A stretch of 64,000 nucleotides of DNA from Strigamia acuminata (lineage: Eukaryota > Arthropoda > Chilopoda > Geophilomorpha > Linotaeniidae): assembly GCA_949358305.1 (NCBI GenBank), contig OX442317.1:12032186-12096185 (forward strand), in the 5' to 3' direction. Shown here in pieces: positions 21,475 through 31,395 of the stretch. A model generated the notes under the pieces. That model saw nothing but the letters and a program-made list of their open reading frames with translations, searched no databases and had not been told where the DNA came from. A program made the position numbers and the translations under genes. The number at the start of each line of letters is the position of its first letter. Positions within the stretch are counted from its first letter, which is position 1.

Positions 21475-22304
21475 GAATTATTTCCGTGCTGCTGAGGAGG
21501 AAATTTTGTTGACTAATACCTGACATGAGTGCGTTGCACTCGAAATAACGAATAATTGATTATTAACCGCGATCGCTCACACGATCGTATTTTTTTCCTT
21601 GTTAATTTGTTTTCGGGATGCGATCGTGGACTTCACGTCGCCTCGCGTCTCGAAAATTCCTCATGACATGAGTCACGAGCGAGACAATGGGCTCGAGCCA
21701 TAAATAAGTTTATGACAAGGGGAGAATATTCTGTAAAGGATATTTTTCTCCACAAGTAATTTGACACATCGAATTGATGCAACTTAACATTCGTACGATG
21801 AATTTTTCGGTGTGTTGGATAAATTTAATTTGACTTTAACTTTTTTAAAAAAAAAAATTAGACAAAGTCCGACTTCGGAATAATTCTTTATTAGATTTAT
21901 TTATTTATTTAATACAATTTCGACAAGCGCATTTATTGTGCATTTTTAGTAATAATTTACACCCGACGAATTCTTTTTACGAATGACTGATAATTATTAA
22001 TTTAATTATTAGTAATGTTCTAATTAATGTTAGAATTAATTTGAAGTAAAATCTGATGATAAAAAATCCGGATTAAGGGCTCGATTCCGTCTCGCTGTGC
22101 GTTTTGGACATGAGACAGATTTTTTACGTGATGACTTCTCTTTTTCTATCCGACGAGGGACAATTCGTCCTACGTTTGCACCGATAGACAGGAATCGGTC
22201 TCGACGGACGGCTGCACGTATCAGCAACGTCCCTCGAGACCAACCATTTATCTACGTATTTAATAGTAACTTTTTATTAACTGTTTATTTCTCCATCCTT
22301 CCAG

Positions 22305-25130
22305 ATGGCATTACGTAAGACATGGGGACCATTAGACCCCGCTTGCATCGCTCGTGGCGGGATATTTCGAGGCGCGCTGCCCGATTTTTACCGACGATGT
22401 TTCGGCGAAGACGCCGACCCTTGGCGCCTGCGAATACTACATTCCCGATGCATCGCCCGACGTTGGGTACGAGACTGCACACTCCTGGATACGTTCCCGG
22501 AGGGGATGCGCGAAGGCATCGCCACAGAGTTAGCTCGTGACGATGACCCGAAATCGCCAATTTTCCACCCCGGATTGTCAAGTCAGTACACTGGCAACCC
22601 GGCGGAGGAACACGTGCTGCATGCGTGGCGAGCAGCCGAGACAGAAGAGGCCCGTGAGGCCATCTATCAGCAGTATAGGCAGCAGCTGGTGGATACCGCT
22701 GCGGCAGTGGCCGAGCGCATCCTCCAAAACGAGGGGATGACCGCGGATGATATTCATCTGTGGTTTGAGAGACTGCGATTGGGGGAGAGTACGCCCCAGT
22801 GGAGACCTCGGATGGGAATTTTAACGTCCCAAGCCGAGATGTGGCAGCTCCACCACCTGGGGATTTTGGGGCCCAAGAGCAGCTACCCGCGGAAGCGCAA
22901 GCGCTCCAAAGGCGCCGGGAACAGCCGGTCGCGTTCCCCGGTGACAACCAAGAAGCAGCGTGTCACTCAAAACACGACTGAAGGCAACGAAGCTGGGCCA
23001 TCCACTAGTACGGTGCGTGACCCTTCGCAGTATTCCCGACCGCGAATTTTCGTAAACCGTCAGATGAAAGACGGTAAGGAGACTCGAGAAGTCTGGATTT
23101 CGGGCGACGAAGAGCGAGTCTCTCGTCCCCGTGTCGGCAGACATCCACTGACTCACCGTGAGCAGCGGAAACGAGACCGCAAAGAGCGGTATTTCGCTCG
23201 CTGCGAGGCGCGGGGAATTCCCCTTCCCGATCACGCTCTCAAAACAAGAGAAGCGAAGGAGGCGAGAGAAGCACGATCGAAGTCGAGTGGCAGATCTTCC
23301 GGGGAGCGTCGCGTCCTAGCGCCAGACACGCGGGACCTTCGCGAGATCATCACTCAGATGAAACGCAAGAAATTGTCGCGTTTCGACCCCGCGATGCAGT
23401 TCGCCCGCAAGATGGGCATCGTCGAGGATGGTACCGTGATTCCACACGAAGTGGCACGGTGGTTAAGCGAATATGTGAATTCGCGACCCACGGCCGTCGT
23501 TCCGCCGACGAGCACCGTCACGCCCGCCCCGGCGCCTCAAGTCACGACGACTGAGGCGCAATCGACGCTGCCGCCGCCAGCACAACAGTCTTCGACGTTG
23601 CTGTTGCCGACGCAGTCATCGACGTCGCAACCGTTGCCGGCACAGCAGTCATTGACGCTGCCGCCGCCGACGCAGCCGCCGCCGCCGCCGCCGATGCCGG
23701 GTTCGAGCACTACGCCGGACTTGGCCGTCGACAACTCGGTAATGTTACCCGTGCACCAGAGCATTGCGCGGGAATGTCATAACGCCCGATTCGGAGAATA
23801 TTACCCGAGCAAGGCAAGACACGACCGCACCGCGATGTGGTATGAACAGCGTGACGAAAACGCACGGCTGGCTCGAGAAGCAGCCAATCCATCGATCGAA
23901 GAGCTCTTGGCCTTCGCATTTGTGATGGAGGACCCGAGGGCCGCCGCCGCTGCTCTGCAGGGCGCCGACGTCACTCAGCGCCATTTCATCGAGTGGGGGA
24001 TTTCGATGATGCGGCACCACTCGCGTGCGTTCGCTGCAGACCCTGATCGCAGCAACCCTGTAAATCGGCGCAGTCTACAGCTGGCTTTGACAAAAATCAT
24101 GGTCCAGTTATTGACCCCCTCGCTCTTTGGGGTCGGACGACAGGCGATGGCCTGTTGGTCCGTAGTAGACAGAGAGGGTGTGCAGATACCTCGCGCACTC
24201 GTTGGGGAATGGAGCGCCATTCTCCCCAACCCGGCGATGACTCGTTTCGAGCTGACCCGGGACGTGGTGAACCCCGAGTGGGAGGGGTATAAGTTGCGGA
24301 GCATGGCCTTCCGCCACGCTGTTACCACGTGGGAGTCAACACCGTCAGCGCAGCCACACGCAATGATGGTCACGAGTGAGGAGCCGATGGAGAGCGACGC
24401 CGCCTCTTCGACTGCTTCACGTGGAGCCCCGACTCCACCTCCGCCGCCGCCACCGATGCCACCAGCGGCGGCACCACAGACACCCGTCCTATCGAATGCG
24501 GCGGGTAAGCCCAGACGCTTGTTATGTCGGACGCCACCAACGATGTCCGCCGCTCGCCAGAGCCTGACGCCTCCCGCAGCCCAAGAAGCGCGGGAAGAGA
24601 CTGTCCAGCAAGCGGTAGTTCCGAAGAGCGCCAAGCCAGCGAAAGCGGCGAAGCCTCAGACGAACTATTATGAGAAGTTGTGTGACGAGTTCTCTCAGCT
24701 GTCGATGACGACGGCGACGCGCAAATTCATCCTCGCGCAGAGAGATAAGGGGAAATCGGTATTCGTTTGGCTACACAACCAGGTGCGCCAGACCACCGAT
24801 TTGATCCTCCATCAGCGTTTGCTGAGGGCCCACCGTGCGCCTCGAACGGCCGCGGAGGCGAACGCGATCCGGCACACCAATTCCGGGTTTTCGGCGTTCA
24901 TTCCGCGGGTTTGGCTGCATGAGAGGAGACGTGCCCCGTACGAGCCAGCCGGCGGCCACGAATTGTGCTTTATTTCCGAGCACGAGGACCCCCGCGACCA
25001 GACTTCAGCCTTGGTTGGAGATCTGGTTTTGCCGCCCGGCGTTGTGCCGCCCGGCGCTGAGCCGCCCGTCCCTGGAGTGAGTTTCGCCCAGGTGATGGAT
25101 CCAGCGTCGGGTCCCAGCAAGAAGGATTGA
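22305..25130 (+). CDS. Gypsy third ORF, unknown 941-residue Pro/Arg-rich protein
   Basis: A large intact frame of GC-rich coding sequence between pol and the 3' LTR. The start ATG directly abuts a strong 3' splice site. Visible parts: an N-terminal folded-looking region (about 1-180, WGPLDPACIARGGIFRGALP, several Trp and Cys), a basic nuclear-signal-like patch near 193-215 (KRKRSKG, TTKKQR), an Arg/Lys/Glu-rich middle, a Pro/Thr/Gln low-complexity stretch near 392-468, a helical region near 500-680, a second poly-Pro stretch near 712-725, and a C-terminal folded-looking region (YYEKLCDEFSQLSM to HELCFISEHEDP). I see no signal peptide, transmembrane span, furin site or fusion peptide, so it is not a normal Env. 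I do not recognise the family. By position it could be an accessory protein or a captured host gene. Confidence 0.85.
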   Translation: MALRKTWGPLDPACIARGGIFRGALPDFYRRCFGEDADPWRLRILHSRCIARRWVRDCTLLDTFPEGMREGIATELARDDDPKSPIFHPGLSSQYTGNPAEEHVLHAWRAAETEEAREAIYQQYRQQLVDTAAAVAERILQNEGMTADDIHLWFERLRLGESTPQWRPRMGILTSQAEMWQLHHLGILGPKSSYPRKRKRSKGAGNSRSRSPVTTKKQRVTQNTTEGNEAGPSTSTVRDPSQYSRPRIFVNRQMKDGKETREVWISGDEERVSRPRVGRHPLTHREQRKRDRKERYFARCEARGIPLPDHALKTREAKEAREARSKSSGRSSGERRVLAPDTRDLREIITQMKRKKLSRFDPAMQFARKMGIVEDGTVIPHEVARWLSEYVNSRPTAVVPPTSTVTPAPAPQVTTTEAQSTLPPPAQQSSTLLLPTQSSTSQPLPAQQSLTLPPPTQPPPPPPMPGSSTTPDLAVDNSVMLPVHQSIARECHNARFGEYYPSKARHDRTAMWYEQRDENARLAREAANPSIEELLAFAFVMEDPRAAAAALQGADVTQRHFIEWGISMMRHHSRAFAADPDRSNPVNRRSLQLALTKIMVQLLTPSLFGVGRQAMACWSVVDREGVQIPRALVGEWSAILPNPAMTRFELTRDVVNPEWEGYKLRSMAFRHAVTTWESTPSAQPHAMMVTSEEPMESDAASSTASRGAPTPPPPPPPMPPAAAPQTPVLSNAAGKPRRLLCRTPPTMSAARQSLTPPAAQEAREETVQQAVVPKSAKPAKAAKPQTNYYEKLCDEFSQLSMTTATRKFILAQRDKGKSVFVWLHNQVRQTTDLILHQRLLRAHRAPRTAAEANAIRHTNSGFSAFIPRVWLHERRRAPYEPAGGHELCFISEHEDPRDQTSALVGDLVLPPGVVPPGAEPPVPGVSFAQVMDPASGPSKKD

Positions 25131-25154
25131 TCGCTCCAGACACCAGCGGTCAGA

Positions 25155-25169
25155 GCTGGGAGGGGGACG
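25155..25169 (+). promoter_or_regulatory. Gypsy polypurine tract
   Basis: GCTGGGAGGGGGACG lies directly before the 3' LTR TG. A purine run at this place primes plus-strand DNA synthesis in LTR elements. Confidence 0.85.
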
Positions 25170-26166
25170 TGTGGTGACCCGACTGGGGTGGGGCACGAAG
25201 AGTTTCTCTCGTGGCCTACATACGGGTAAAAAGGGGGAGTCGCACGCGCGCCTCCCTTCCCTCAGAGCATTGACTTCCAGTCAATGGACGGGCGTCTGCC
25301 CTGGGGGAGTGGGGGAGATTCGTCTTCTCCACTATTGGGTGGCTTTAGTCACCTGTCACCCCCCGCTTTGTGCAAAGGAATTCGCCTTGCACTGAGCGGG
25401 CAGAACCAACACAAAAATCAACCAAGATACACGTAAAAGCCAAACGTCCTAAAAACGATCAAGCCTAAGTACAAAGACTTCAGGAGTGACCTAGGACAAG
25501 GGACTTCCAACGTGAGTACGATTGATTTGTGTTAACCTCCGCAGAGTAACCTGCGAAACAAGATTACCACACTATTTTAGCAAGCCAGCTAGAAATAGTA
25601 AACCTACTCCAATTTAGCGAGTTGTGCAGACAAACGGTCGCACAAGCCTAAATTGCAGTAACCACGACGAGCGTTCCCGCCGCTGTGTGTATCGCCGGGA
25701 ACCACCAAGCGTCCGCCGCTGTGTGATCGCCGGACACCTACAAAAAACCCTAAACCTAGACAACAGACCAGAAGTAAGACCTTTCAGGCATTCACTCGCG
25801 CCCGACCAGCGTGAGCCCGAAGGACCGAACGAGAAACGTGAGACGAGGACGCCATTCATTGCCACGCCGGCCCAAGACGACACCACGTTGCCACGCGGAC
25901 GCCATCTTGGATCCAGAGCGCCAACAAAGGACGACCTCGACCAGTTTCCCGCCAACTTCACACACCTTACCTTTTACCCTTATTCCTTTACATATTTTAT
26001 ACCTTTTACCTGTACATTCCCGTATAATAAATACATTTATTATATTTACCATTTTACATTGTTTGCCGTTTCACATTATTTGGGTAACCGCTTGAGCAAA
26101 GCGGTATTGCGAGATTAGAGAGTGACTCATACCACGTATCAGCGACAGACCGAGTTGAGCGCGACA
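25170..26166 (+). repeat. Gypsy 3' LTR (997 bp)
   Basis: Same ends and internal features as the 5' LTR, including the paired hairpins at about 25674-25736 and AATAAA near 26029. Followed by the target duplication AAGT at 26167-26170. Confidence 0.95.
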
Positions 26167-28572
26167 AAGTGACCTCAGATATGGAATCCTTAGTCGCAAA
26201 GTTCAGTGTTCCTCACATTTATGGCACAAAGATTCAGAGAATGGCATACTGGATTCCAGTCCAGATCCAGAGCAAACCAATTATTGTTCAGAAATGAGAT
26301 GTGGGTGGTCTGAAGTGATACCTGGGTGACAGCTAAGTACTTCAGTTGGTTTGTTCGCCCAAATGGGGTCTCTTGATGCACAATGAGTAGAAACAAAGCT
26401 GCGCAGTAAAATCATGACCTGCCGCATCCCTGACAGCACATGGAGTACAGTAGACTTTTAATTCAAAGTGAAACACCCAAATGCACGTCACAATGCTGAT
26501 GGTCACCCTGAGCCGGAAACCTATAGTAGTGCTTACAGATTGTTTAATACTATGAATGATTGGTAATAAACACTTGGAAAATAAACGTAAAATAATAAAT
26601 TAATAATAAGAACAATAAAAATAATTAGAAACAAAGATAATAAATAAAAATATAGGTAGGTAGCACTATTTTCCATTTTTTTTTTTTTGTTTTTTTTGTA
26701 AAGAATGATATTGAAAAGATATAAAATATGAGAGAAAGAAAAACAGAATAATGAAAGTATTTAAAGTGATATTATAGTATTATGGTCCACTAATAATAGT
26801 ATTAGGGCTGACTAATTTAAAGGATCTTGAAAATTTCACTTGTTTGCAAGTCTGAAGCCATATTTGGATGTTATTTTCTATATTGGCAGACAGGGGAATT
26901 AATTAATGCTTTTTTACAATTTCTATTCATGAAAATGGGGAAAAAACCATATCATACTTTCCTATGCATATCAAAATCTTGCGCGCTTATTTCAAATTAT
27001 TTTAAATCTAAAAATAATATTCGAATAATTAAATATAGTGTTATCTCACGTGACCATGGATCTGAATTCTGGGCATTGATGATTTCAGCGGCGCTTGGCA
27101 AGAGTTTGAAAGGTGCATGTTCAGCTGATGAAATTTGTTCACTTCCTGTCCATTTCCTTTTTAGATTTTCCTTTCACTTATCCTTTCTCCTCGTGGATCC
27201 CCTTTTGATGATGTTCTTGGCATTAAAGTTTGTCTTTTTTGGTCATTCCTGACCATAAGATCCTGCACAATGATCCACATCAATTGGTGAACCCGGAAAA
27301 AAGGAATGATGAGGGATTTAGTCTTTGACTTGATGTCAATGTCCAACAGGTGTAGGAATTTTAGATCTTCTTTATGTCCTACTGATGTATTTATCATCAC
27401 TTGTGGAGACACGACTAAAAGTCATGATGTTGACGGTAGAATTGGCGCAATTGGTAGTTGCGTGGATGTAGGAATTATCAATCCCTGTGTAGGTTGTGTA
27501 AATTCTTCAGGTGGTAACTCAACAAAGTGCCCATCCATCAAATTGATCAGGTTTACTGGTGACACCTCGGATTTATCCCTGAGAAATAGGCTAATTAGGT
27601 ACAATGTTAGCAATTTTACTCACCAATTTGTCACAAATAGGAGTTTTCAAATTAATCGTCCATGAATTGTTTGTTTGATGAGATCAGGAACAACAGTCTC
27701 CAATGACTAGTCCAAACTCATTTGCATCCCTGCAAATGGAGTCATGTAAAGGCATCATTTAACGTTCCATTTGGTTGCGCAATCTATCGCAAAGTTGTTT
27801 AGACATGGCACAGGTTTGAGCACGAGGATCAAGCAGTGCAACACAAGAAATGTCTGTGCACATAATCTTGATGTATGGTGCCTTGTTCTGTTGCGGATGT
27901 CTTCTCACAAATTCAATGATTGGCTTTGATGTTAATAGATGTCAGTTGGTTTTAAATCTTGTGATGAAGAAAATTCCTTTGATGAAAACTTCACAAATCC
28001 AACATTATCCAGAGCAGTTAGTTGGTTCCTTACGAATGGAAGACTAAACACTTTCTCTGGAAATAAGGCTATGTGAATTAAACACTTTTAGGAACAAATT
28101 TACAATTATTGGGTTTCTTTAATCCTAGCACTAACAATTTCATTATTAGACTAAGAAATAAAGTTAGATTCAAATTCAATAAATTTAGCACCGGTTACCA
28201 AATTAAGAACAGAATCAAAGTCACTGATATTAGAGTCAAATTCAGGAAAAGTCAAAATCGGAATTAAAAATTAAGAGTCAAAATCAAAATTTAAAATTAA
28301 AATTAACAAATTCAAATGAGATTAATAACTTTATACTCCCAAGGAGTTGAGATTAAACATGATGAATGTTAATTAGTCACTTGTGATACTTCACTATTTT
28401 TAGTAAATGATGAAGTTGATAATTAATTCATACTTCCCGGAGTTGCTAAGCAGTGTTCTCGAATGATTGAGGCCATTGAGTCCTGATTTAGCTCTCTAAA
28501 TTCACCATTCCTGGTTGGGTGCTTCCTCCCTTCCTTTGATCAAGTCCTAGAAGTAAATCCCGCAGAAAGGAA
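26167..28572 (-). mobile_element. Left arm, middle segment (degenerate)
   Basis: Continues the arm after the gypsy insertion. 26167-27160 pairs with about 38200-39180 of the right arm. 27160-27760 has no counterpart in the right arm. 27760-28570 pairs with 38098-38170 and about 30500-31395. It contains a T-rich run near 26675, short coding-like relics and the retropepsin remnant at 27759-27914. Confidence 0.7.
27759..27914 (-). pseudogene. Decayed retropepsin segment of the arm element
   Basis: A minus-strand frame of 52 codons ending in TAA reads EFVRRHPQQNKAPYIKIMC and then VALLDPRAQTCAMSKQL. The layout (beta strand, ALLDxxAQ, SKQL) is that of an LTR-element aspartic protease, but D-P-R replaces the catalytic D-T/S-G. 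The right arm carries the same segment split by BEL-2 (31337-31395 and 38098 onward). It supports a gag-protease ancestry for the arms. Confidence 0.5.
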
Positions 28573-28998
28573 GACCGAGATACAAGAAAGAGCTTCGGAG
28601 GATTTACGATTTCGATTTTCGGGGTTCCTATCTCCTGGGGCTGCTGTAAGCAGCGCTATTGTGCTTTAAGCATCATGGAGGCCGAGTTTTTGGCACTTCT
28701 CGATGGCGCGAAGGAGATCGTTTGGCTCCACGGCGCGATCGATCGGACCCGAATTTTCCGTTTACCCACTCCGACGATGTTTTCCGATTCGTTGTCCACT
28801 ATCTTTTTTACGAGGAATGACATCGAAAATCGTCGGACCAAACATATCGATGTGCGCTATTTCTTTTTGCGGGATTGGCTTACCGAGGGCGTTTTTGTTT
28901 TGCGAAAGATTTCCGGCGATTTAAATCCCGCCGATATTTTTACTAAGTTTTTCTCGCCTGCCCGTTTGCAATTTTTATGCAAACATTTTTTCCGGTAA
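28573..28998 (+). pseudogene. Copia RT end and RNase H fragment
   Basis: The open frame from 28573 to the stop at 28996-28998 contains the end of the RT domain (DRDTRKSFGGF, VPISWGCCKQRYCALS) and the RNase H block (MEAEFLALLDGAKEIVWL; FSDSLSTIFF; RRTKHIDVRYFFLRDW; LNPADIFTK). Everything 5' of this is absent, replaced by arm sequence at about 28573. The order RNase H, purine tract, LTR is the normal copia 3' end. Confidence 0.88.
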
Positions 28999-29165
28999 TT
29001 TCGATTATAGTTTTTCGGGTTCCCGCATTTGTGCATTTGTCAATTGGTTGATCCTGATTTTTATCACTGCTTGTTCTGTACCGCAACCAATTGACTATCG
29101 ATATTGTTTTTGGGGTTTTTCTTTCAACTGAGATTTGTTTATTATCTCGGAGAATGGGGGGCTCT

Positions 29166-29474
29166 TGTTGGCTTTTTGTTCCCCGAGATTACTGATTTAA
29201 TGTTTATTATCGATGTTTACATTACTGTTTGGATATTTATCAGTGTATTATTCTGTAGACATCGTTTTATGAATGGATCAAATGAGATCCCGTACTTGAG
29301 CTATTGTTTTGTATAGATTTCGTTTATCGGGTTTTAGTTCTGCCCGATTATGTATCTCATTTTATCATTGCCTTTGTTATTACTTACGTTTTCCTGTTTT
29401 TCAATGATGAGTGCGCTTAATAAAGCAGCTATGGATTTCTACACTTTCGCCTCTTTATTTATGGACAATCTACA
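29166..29474 (+). repeat. Copia LTR (309 bp)
   Basis: TGTTGGC to TCTACA, matching the solo LTR at 15770-16077 with a few differences. A minor AATAAA lies near its 3' end. Confidence 0.92.
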
Positions 29475-30346
29475 GAAAATACTTTAAACTAAGAACACTG
29501 TCCAACTCCTGGGAAAGTTGCAGAGTTAGAATCCCTCTTCAGCTGCAGCACTGTGGGATTTCTAATCTCGGCTGACAAATGTCTTTTAATCAGTGATCTT
29601 CTTGGGCTCGAGCAGCAAGAGATCAGATGATGATGTAGCATGTTCCCGGGTTTCTAGGAGTCTTGCGCATGTTGGATCCGGTTACTCCATTCTTGGGTTG
29701 TCCATGCTGATCATTGACTTCCAATTGCTGGATTTATCCGGATGTTGAGTGTATTGTTGACTTCCAGAGGTAATGGTACCGGTCGTAACATTAAAAACTG
29801 CAACTAACTGTTCCAATAGTGGCGCAAGGCATCTAGATCTGGAGAACATGGGCAGGTTTGGTCTCTTCACCTCCTTCAACTCTTCAACAGGTTTAGTTAT
29901 GATTGTGTTCCCCGGTGGCGTCATAATTGCACGGATTTGTTGCGCCGTGACAATTAGTACCCTGGTTTGATAATCAAAATTATTTAAAGTTGAACAATCG
30001 TACGTACTTCCTGTTGGGAGTCCATTTTCAAATGGCGTCGAGTGGCCTCGTTTCCTAATGAATCCATGCGGGGATCCACTTCCCTGAAGCTGGGTAGTTT
30101 CAGGAATTTGGCGGGCTTAAGCCTTGTTGGGAAATGTTGCGCAATTCTTCCATAAAAATTCCGAGTCTGTGTGAAAGTCCGCTTACGTCCTTGGCAAGGT
30201 TAAAACTTCAGAAAATGGTGTTATTAAAGATGAATACCCTGGTGCATATGCAATCCTCTCCATTGTAATCAGTATGCTGACACTGTTCAGTTTGGATGTA
30301 AAGTTATTCAATGTCACTAATGGCGTCGAGGTATTTTTTGCGCTAT
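29475..30346 (-). mobile_element. Centre of the inverted repeat, left-arm end plus unpaired spacer
   Basis: 29475-29633 still pairs with the right arm (30347-30510). 29634-30346 has no inverted partner. On the minus strand 29682-29924 is an open, coding-like frame of 80 residues (KPVEELKEVKRPNLPMFS), with the look of a gag N-terminal region, read in the same direction as the left arm. The spacer is therefore best seen as the 5' part of the left copy, missing from the right copy. Confidence 0.55.
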
Positions 30347-31395
30347 CACGTGATCATCACCTGATCTCTTGCTGCTCGAGCCCAAGAAGATCACTGATTA
30401 AAAGACATTTGTCAGCCGAGATTAGAAATCCCACAGTGCTGCAGCTGAAGAGGGATTCTAACTCTGCAACTTTCCCAGGAGTTGGACAGTGTTCTTGGTT
30501 TAAAGTATTTTCTTCCTTTCTGCGGGATTTACTTCTAGGACTTGATCAAAGGAAGGAAGGAAGCACCCAACCAGGAATTGTGAACTTAGAGAGCCAAACT
30601 AGGACCCAATAGCCTCAATCATTCGAGGGCACTGTTTAGCAACTCTGGGAAGTATGAATTAATTATCAACTTCATCATTTTCTAGAAATAGTGAAGTATC
30701 ACAGTGTCCAATCAACATTCATCATGTTTAATCTCAACTCCTAGGGAGTATAAAGTTATTAATCTCATTTCTGAATTTGAACTTTGTTAATTTTAATTTT
30801 TAATCTTGATTTTTAATCTTAATTTTTAAATTCCGCTTTGACTTTTCCTGAATTTGACTTTAAATACCAATGACTTTGATTCCATTCTTAACCTAGTTGC
30901 TAGTGCTAAGTTTATTGAATTTGAATCTAACTTTATTTCTTAGTCTAATAATGAAATTGTTAGTGCTAGGATTAAGGAACCCGATAATTGTAAATCTTTT
31001 CCTAAAGTGTTTAATTCACATAGCCTTATTTCCAGAGAAAGTGTTAGTCTTCTATTCATAAGGAACCAACTAACTGCTCTGGATGATGTTGGATTTGTGA
31101 AGTTTACAGACATCAAAGGAATTTTTCTTCATCAAAAGATTTAAAACCAACTGACATTGTTACATCTATTTAACATCAAAAGTGATAAATCAGTTGAAGA
31201 TCCACTAACTAATTCTATTCCCAGTGACATTGTAGCGGATTTGGGGTTAGAGGAAGTAGCTATCCCTTTTACTGCTAAGTTTGTTACATCATCACCGGAA
31301 GAATTCATGTCCACCTCCAACCAACAGCCAATCATTGAATTTGTGAGAAGAAATCCGCAACAGAATAAGGCATCATACAACCAGATCATGTGCGC
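30347..31395 (+). mobile_element. Right arm, inner segment
   Basis: The reverse complement of the left arm inner part, with extra bases at about 31180-31330. A plus-strand coding-like frame at 31157-31395 (DLGLEEVAIPFTAKFV; FVRRNPQQN) is the region just before the protease remnant. It is broken by the BEL-2 insertion at the GCGC target. Confidence 0.7.

Larger units (their letters stand above)
20885..22304 (+). promoter_or_regulatory. Pol-ORF3 spacer with hairpins and a 3' splice site
   Basis: A 1.4 kb non-coding stretch that is GC-rich to about 21475 and AT-rich after that. The first half holds three repeated hairpins (21038-21151) and a small acidic ORF (21361). The second half ends TATTAAC..TTATTTCTCCATCCTTCCAG immediately before the ORF3 ATG: a branch-point-like sequence, pyrimidine tract and AG. 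The composition switch and the perfect acceptor suggest that the AT-rich part is an intron end and that ORF3 is translated from a spliced subgenomic RNA, as env is in errantiviruses. Confidence 0.6.
12329..26166 (+). mobile_element. Complete 13.8 kb Ty3/gypsy element with a third ORF
   Basis: Two LTRs (996 and 997 bp) differ, as far as I can see, by one substitution and one single-base indel. They flank Gag, Pol and a 941-codon third ORF, in one orientation. Primer site, purine tract and 4-bp target duplications are all present. Pol is intact. Gag is broken only by a copia solo LTR (15770-16077). Length is well above the usual 5-8 kb of gypsy elements because of the long Gag N-terminus and the 1.4 kb spacer plus ORF3. 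The near-identical LTRs and the near-identical fragment at 6283 argue for recent activity. Confidence 0.93.
28573..29474 (+). mobile_element. Copia 3' fragment ending in its LTR
   Basis: Holds the RNase H remnant, a 3' untranslated part, a purine tract (AGAATGGGGGGC, just before 29166) and one LTR. The arm sequence on either side (CGCAGAAAGGAAG and GAAAATACTTTAAAC) is continuous in the opposite arm near 30500-30530, so this is an insertion. A 5-base duplication is not present, fitting a 5'-truncated or recombined insertion. Confidence 0.85.

Noticed and set aside
22305-25130. ORF3 as an Env protein
   Set aside because: No signal peptide, transmembrane helix, cleavage site or Cys pattern typical of Env; the sequence is proline- and arginine-rich throughout.
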